10,600 nucleotides of DNA, taken from positions 1 to 10,600 of the forward strand of contig JAFECV010000034.1 in NCBI GenBank assembly GCA_018241985.1, read 5' to 3'. The notes beneath the pieces were generated by a model. It was given only the letters and a program-made list of their open reading frames with translations, was not told the DNA's origin and searched no databases. Below, in pieces: positions 7,453-10,600 of this stretch. The stretch comes from Pseudomonadota bacterium (GTDB taxonomy: Bacteria; Pseudomonadota; Gammaproteobacteria; Burkholderiales; Burkholderiaceae_C). A program made the position numbers and the translations under genes. The first letter of the stretch is position 1, and each line of letters opens with the position of its first letter.

Positions 7453-8427
7453 TCAGGATCCCTTGCGCGGCAGCTTGGCGCGCGGGTGCGCCGCGTCGTA
7501 GACGCGCGCCAGGTGCTGGAAGTCGAGCCGGGTGTAGACCTGCGTGGTGGCGATGCTCGCATGCCCGAGCAGCTCCTGGACCGCGCGCAGGTCGCCGCTG
7601 GACTGCAGCACATGGCTGGCGAATGAATGGCGCAGCATGTGCGGATGCACCGGCGTCGCAAGCCCCGCCAGCAGGCTGCGCCGGCGCAGCCGTTGCCAGA
7701 TCGACTGGGCGGACAGGCGCCGGCCGCGCTGCCCGACGAACAGCGCCGGCTCGGCGGCCGCGGCCACCTGCCCGCGCAAGGCCAGCCAGCGCCCGAGCGC
7801 GGCCAGCGCCTTCTCACCGACCGGGGTCGCGCGCCGCTTGCTGCCCTTGCCCAGCACATGCGCCTCGGCGCCGTCCAGGTCGATCCAGCCGCGCGCGCCG
7901 GCGCCGGCAATAACATCCAGGCCGACCAGTTCGCCGACCCGCAGGCCGCAGCCGTACAGCAGCTCGACGATCGCCGCGTCGCGCGCTTCCAGCCAGGGAG
8001 CGTTGCCCTCGTCGCCGTGGTGCTCGGCGAGCCGCACCGCATCGTCGACGGCCAGCGCCTTGGGCAGCGGCTTGGCCGATTTCGGCGCGCGCACGTCCTG
8101 CACCGGATTGCTCGCGACCCGCCCTTCGCGGCCGAGCCAGCGGTAAAAGCCGCGCCAGCCGGACAGGATCAGCGCGATCCCGCGTCCACCGTGCCCGGCG
8201 CCGTGCAGCTGCGCGGCCCAGCGGCGGATGTCGGCGCTCTGCACCTCGGTGAGCGCAATGCCGGTCGCTTGGGCCTGATCCACCAGCCGGCGCAGCGCCA
8301 GCGCATAGAGTTCGACCGTGCGCTGGGCCAGACGCCGCTCGACCCGGACATGCTCGAGATAGCGCTCGACCAGCGGGTCGGCCGCCGTCGCCTGTTCGGG
8401 CCGGGCCGGATCGGCCGGCGCGTTCAT
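7453..8427 (-). CDS. xerC: Tyrosine recombinase XerC
   Basis: XerC, with XerD, resolves chromosome dimers at the dif site at the septum. The N-terminal core-binding domain (about 17-105) is followed by the catalytic domain with the complete active-site set: Arg163 in GCGLRVGELVGL, Lys194 in GKGSKRR, His263 and Arg266 in HPHMLRHSFASH, His289 in LLGHASIATTQ, and nucleophile Tyr298 in VYTRLD. Length is 324 residues, slightly above the usual 298-305, with a 17-residue N-terminal extension and a small insert before the Lys motif. The ATG at 8427 overlaps the stop of the DUF484 gene as ATGA, with AAGG five bases upstream, so the start is well supported. The dapF-DUF484-xerC order is the classic chromosomal xerC setting and argues against a mobile-element integrase. 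Confidence 0.97.
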   Translation of the reverse strand: MNAPADPARPEQATAADPLVERYLEHVRVERRLAQRTVELYALALRRLVDQAQATGIALTEVQSADIRRWAAQLHGAGHGGRGIALILSGWRGFYRWLGREGRVASNPVQDVRAPKSAKPLPKALAVDDAVRLAEHHGDEGNAPWLEARDAAIVELLYGCGLRVGELVGLDVIAGAGARGWIDLDGAEAHVLGKGSKRRATPVGEKALAALGRWLALRGQVAAAAEPALFVGQRGRRLSAQSIWQRLRRRSLLAGLATPVHPHMLRHSFASHVLQSSGDLRAVQELLGHASIATTQVYTRLDFQHLARVYDAAHPRAKLPRKGS

Positions 8428-9101
8428 CTGAGCCTTGACAGCGCCGCGCCGGCCAGTTCGGCGATGCGCTCCAGGAAATCGGTGCCCATGCTGCCGTGAA
8501 AGCGCTGCGAATCGGGCGACGCGAGCACGACCAGGCCGAACGCCGGCTGGGCGCCCGGCGTGCGCAGCGGGATCAGCACCAGCGATTGCGCGGCCGTCGG
8601 GTCCGGCAGCCAGCCGACCGCTTCGAAGCCGGCGTTGACGCCGCAGTACGGCGTGGTCAGCGACGAGGCGAAGATCTTCGCGTCGCCGCTGACGCCCTGC
8701 GCGAACGATTCGCCCTCGAACGCCGGCGCCACGTCCCAGACCCGGATCGCCGCCTGCGGCACGACGAACTGGTCCTTCAGGCCGTCGACGATGCGCTGCG
8801 GCAGCTCGCGCGCGCTGGGCGCGAGGAACAGCTCGCGCGTCCAGTGCTGCAGCCGGTCGGCGATCACCACGTTCTCGCTGCTGTTGCGGATCATCTCCAT
8901 GATGCGCTGCTCGAGCGAGCGGATCTTGTCGCGCAGCATCTCGGCCTGGCGCTCCTGCAGGCTGACGGCGCGGTTGCCGTGCGGGCTGGTGAGCTGCACC
9001 GTCGCCAAGAGCTGCGCATGGCGCTCGAAGAAGTCGGGGGTGTTCACCAGGTAGTTGGCGATGTCGTCCTCGGTGATCGGATTCATATTGCTGAACTTCA
9101 T
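8424..9101 (-). CDS. DUF484 family protein (YigA-like)
   Basis: Function is unknown in detail. The 225-residue protein has the family signature: [22 protein letters not shown] (11-32), [18 protein letters not shown] (40-57), then a coiled-coil stretch continuing to about residue 77 ([21 protein letters not shown]), and a GAF-like domain over the rest. This matches the known description of DUF484 as a coiled coil plus a GAF-type fold. No signal peptide or membrane span is seen. The ATG at 9101 overlaps the dapF stop as ATGA and its own stop overlaps the xerC start the same way, so it is translationally coupled on both sides. A second in-frame ATG at 9086 is possible. The conserved link with xerC hints at a shared role, but that is inference. 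Confidence 0.93.
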   Translation of the reverse strand: MKFSNMNPITEDDIANYLVNTPDFFERHAQLLATVQLTSPHGNRAVSLQERQAEMLRDKIRSLEQRIMEMIRNSSENVVIADRLQHWTRELFLAPSARELPQRIVDGLKDQFVVPQAAIRVWDVAPAFEGESFAQGVSGDAKIFASSLTTPYCGVNAGFEAVGWLPDPTAAQSLVLIPLRTPGAQPAFGLVVLASPDSQRFHGSMGTDFLERIAELAGAALSRLR

Positions 9102-9973
9102 GGCTGGTCTGGAATTTCGATCTCGCCCTCGAACACGATCGTCGCCGGGCCGGTCATGCGCACGGCTGCGCCCTCGCCCGCCCATTCGATCGTGAGCAGG
9201 CCGCCGCGGGTCTCGACCTCGACCGAGGCATCGAGCAACCCGAGCCGGATCCCCGCGACCACCGCCGCGCAGGCCCCGGTGCCGCAGGCCAGCGTCTCGC
9301 CGGCGCCGCGTTCGTAGACGCGCAGCGCGATCCGGCCGCGGCTTCGCACCTGCATGAAGCCGGCGTTGACCCGGTTCGGAAAGCGCGGATGGCGCTCGAT
9401 CAGCGGGCCCTCGAGCAGCACCGGCGCGCTCGCCACGTCGTCCACCAGCTGCACCGCGTGCGGGTTGCCCATCGACAGGATTGCTACATATCTTGTAGCT
9501 ACCAGTGAAGGTTCTTCCAGGGCTAGCGGCCATTTTTGCCATGAATCGACAGGTTCGGGCCGCAATCCGTCGGCGTTGAACGGCACGCGCGCGAGGTCGA
9601 ACACCGGCGCGCCCATGTCCACCGTCACGCGGCCGTCGGCGCAAAGACGCGGCTCGATCACGCCGGCCCGCGTCTGGATGCGCAGCACCGGTTTGGCGCT
9701 CAGGCCGCGCGCGTGCACATAGCGCACGAAGCAGCGCGCGCCGTTGCCGCACTGCTCGACCTCGCCGCCGTCGGCGTTGTGGATCACGTATTCGAAATCG
9801 ATGCCGGGCGCCGGCGCCGGCCGCACCGACAGGATCTGGTCGGCGCCGACACCGAAATGGCGGTCCGCCAGGAACCGGTATTGCGCGGTGGTCAACCCGA
9901 GCCGCGCGCGCGTCTCGTCGAGCACGACGAAATCGTTGCCCGCCCCCTGCATCTTGGTGAAGCGCACCCGCAT
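9098..9973 (-). CDS. dapF: Diaminopimelate epimerase DapF
   Basis: DapF interconverts LL- and meso-diaminopimelate, the penultimate step to lysine and a supply of the peptidoglycan cross-linker. Features: [15 protein letters not shown] (5-19), [10 protein letters not shown] (37-46), [18 protein letters not shown] with catalytic Cys75, [14 protein letters not shown] (167-180), NAGFMQV (203-209), and [18 protein letters not shown] with the second catalytic Cys230. The protein has 291 residues against 274 in E. coli; about 11 of the extra residues fall at 143-166, where the DNA is AT-rich and repeat-like. I chose the ATG at 9973, seven bases after a GATAAT box, which would give a leaderless message; an in-frame ATG at 9982 is the alternative. 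The next gene overlaps its stop as ATGA. It is divergent from the NUDIX gene. Confidence 0.97.
   Translation of the reverse strand: MRVRFTKMQGAGNDFVVLDETRARLGLTTAQYRFLADRHFGVGADQILSVRPAPAPGIDFEYVIHNADGGEVEQCGNGARCFVRYVHARGLSAKPVLRIQTRAGVIEPRLCADGRVTVDMGAPVFDLARVPFNADGLRPEPVDSWQKWPLALEEPSLVATRYVAILSMGNPHAVQLVDDVASAPVLLEGPLIERHPRFPNRVNAGFMQVRSRGRIALRVYERGAGETLACGTGACAAVVAGIRLGLLDASVEVETRGGLLTIEWAGEGAAVRMTGPATIVFEGEIEIPDQP
9471..9553. repeat. AT-rich REP-like segment inside dapF with 9-base flanking direct repeats
   Basis: ATCGACAGG occurs exactly at 9471-9479 and again at 9545-9553, enclosing 65 bases that are far poorer in G+C than the rest (33 of 70 at 9481-9550). Inside, GCTACA (9483-9488) and TGTAGC (9494-9499) form a 6-pair stem with a 5-base loop, followed by GGGCTAGCGGCC and a T run. 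It codes, in frame, for a Trp/Lys/Leu-rich loop just before the conserved SMGNP of DapF. From memory, similar AGCTAC / GCTAGCGGC / TTTTTGCC pieces are abundant intergenic repeats in Comamonadaceae. Confidence 0.55.
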
Positions 9974-9980
9974 GGCCCGC

Positions 9981-9986
9981 ATTATC
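9981..9986 (-). promoter_or_regulatory. -10 element of the dapF promoter (leaderless)
   Basis: GATAAT on the minus strand (5 of 6 to TATAAT) is separated by 7 bases from the ATG at 9973, so transcription would begin at or next to the start codon. No recognisable -35 hexamer lies at 16-18 bases. Confidence 0.55.
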
Positions 9987-10014
9987 GTCGCCGCGGCTGC
10001 CTTCGCAGCGCGCC

Positions 10015-10020
10015 GATAAT
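10015..10020 (+). promoter_or_regulatory. -10 element of the NUDIX gene promoter (leaderless)
   Basis: GATAAT on the plus strand with the same 7-base gap to the ATG at 10028, mirroring the dapF side. There is no Shine-Dalgarno between them. No clear -35 box is present. Confidence 0.55.
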
Positions 10021-10027
10021 GCGGCCC

Positions 10028-10600
10028 ATGGTCCGCCCTTCCCAACGGCTTCATGCGCAGCGCGAGCCGGCGCCGCTGCGCCCCGCCGCCACCGTGCTGC
10101 TGCTGCGCGACGGCCGCGACGGGCTCGAGGTACTGATGACGCGCCGCTCCATGAGCGCGAGCTTCGCGCCCGGCGCGTTCGTGTTCCCCGGCGGCGGCAT
10201 CGACGCAAACGACGCGGCGGCGCACGCGCAGGCCGAGCGGCGCAGGTCGCAGAGCGACGAGCAGCTGACGCAGGCGATCGCGGCGATCCGCGAGAGCTTC
10301 GAGGAACTCGGCGTGCTGCTGGCGCGCCAAAGCGATGGCACGCCGGTCGCGCCGCGGCAGGTCCAGGCGCTGGACCGGCAGGCGCCGCTCTTCGCGCAAT
10401 GCGCGGCGCTGGGGTTGCGGCTCGCGGCCGATCAGGTGTTCACGCTCGCGCGCTGGATCACGGACCGCGACCTGCCGCGCCGCTTCGACGTGCCGTTCCT
10501 GGTCGCGCGCATGCCGTCCGGCCAGCAGCCGGTGGCCGACGAGGCCGAGCAGTTCGAGCCGGTCTGGGTGCGGCCGTTTGATGCGCTCTCGCGGCACGAG
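10028..10600 (+). CDS. NUDIX hydrolase, NUDT19-like, N-terminal 191 residues, cut by window edge
   Basis: NUDIX hydrolases cleave nucleoside diphosphates linked to another group; the exact substrate is not clear here. The frame is open from the ATG at 10028 to the right edge. It begins with a strand [23 protein letters not shown] (about 19-41), then FVFPGGGID (51-59), and the catalytic helix [14 protein letters not shown] (85-98) with the REXXEE core (Arg88, Glu89, Glu92, Glu93). Between the glycine loop and the helix there are more residues than in the minimal GX5EX7REUXEEXGU box, as in the NUDT19/CoA-diphosphatase-like group; this suggests an acyl-CoA or CoA-type substrate, but only by analogy. 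A later [21 protein letters not shown] stretch also matches that group. The start is supported by the -10 box seven bases upstream and by the mirror-image promoter of dapF. It is the only plus-strand gene. Confidence 0.9.
   Translation, partial: MVRPSQRLHAQREPAPLRPAATVLLLRDGRDGLEVLMTRRSMSASFAPGAFVFPGGGIDANDAAAHAQAERRRSQSDEQLTQAIAAIRESFEELGVLLARQSDGTPVAPRQVQALDRQAPLFAQCAALGLRLAADQVFTLARWITDRDLPRRFDVPFLVARMPSGQQPVADEAEQFEPVWVRPFDALSRHE

Larger units (their letters stand above)
9971..10030. repeat. Inverted repeat filling the dapF/NUDIX divergent spacer
   Basis: Positions 9971-9987 and 10014-10030 are inverted copies of one another, 16 of 17 bases matching; extending inward by four bases gives 19 of 21. 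Each arm ends in a start codon and carries one GATAAT box. The centre contains a further perfect hairpin, GCTGC-CTTC-GCAGC (9996-10009). The whole spacer can therefore form one long cruciform. Confidence 0.9.

Noticed and set aside
7453..8427. Tyrosine recombinase as a possible phage or integron integrase
   Set aside because: Its place after dapF and DUF484, with start-stop overlaps and no attachment site or tRNA nearby, identifies chromosomal XerC.

Overview
The window is a GC-rich chromosomal segment of core bacterial genes. The protein sequences and gene set (MraZ, RsmH, HslU, HslV, a single-cysteine DksA with a long Lys/Ala/Pro tail, a CobW-type GTPase, XerC, DUF484, DapF) fit a betaproteobacterium of the order Burkholderiales, most likely family Comamonadaceae. 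This assignment rests on remembered family features, not on a search. No phage, transposase, CRISPR array, tRNA or rRNA gene is visible.

Layout. Ten genes are on the minus strand; in their transcription order, from right to left, they are dapF, the DUF484 gene, xerC, the cobW-type gene, dksA, a STAS-domain gene, hslV, hslU, mraZ and rsmH (which runs off the left edge). One NUDIX hydrolase gene is on the plus strand, divergent from dapF, and runs off the right edge. dapF, DUF484 and xerC are joined by two 4-base ATGA overlaps, so they form a translationally coupled block. After a 198-base gap with two hairpins comes cobW, then a 241-base gap and dksA, STAS, hslV and hslU with gaps of 32, 88 and 58 bases. 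An AT-rich gap of about 260 bases holds the mraZ promoter and what look like three MraZ operator repeats. mraZ then abuts rsmH directly (TGA followed at once by ATG), the start of the division and cell-wall (dcw) cluster.

Roles. DapF makes meso-diaminopimelate for lysine and peptidoglycan. XerC resolves chromosome dimers. The CobW-family GTPase is probably a zinc metallochaperone. DksA tunes RNA polymerase with ppGpp. HslUV is an ATP-dependent protease. MraZ and RsmH begin the dcw operon.

Points worth a second look: (1) the whole dapF/NUDIX divergent spacer is a near-perfect inverted repeat in which each arm carries a GATAAT -10 box seven bases before an ATG, so both messages are probably leaderless; (2) an AT-rich, REP-like palindromic segment lies inside dapF, flanked by an exact 9-base direct repeat, yet the frame stays open; (3) three AGTG units at exact 10-base spacing sit at the mraZ promoter; (4) dksA has a roughly 180-residue basic tail and two competing, well-spaced Shine-Dalgarno/start pairs in one frame; (5) the STAS protein seems to carry two STAS-like modules. 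I see no clearly new multi-gene system; the region is mainly conserved housekeeping.
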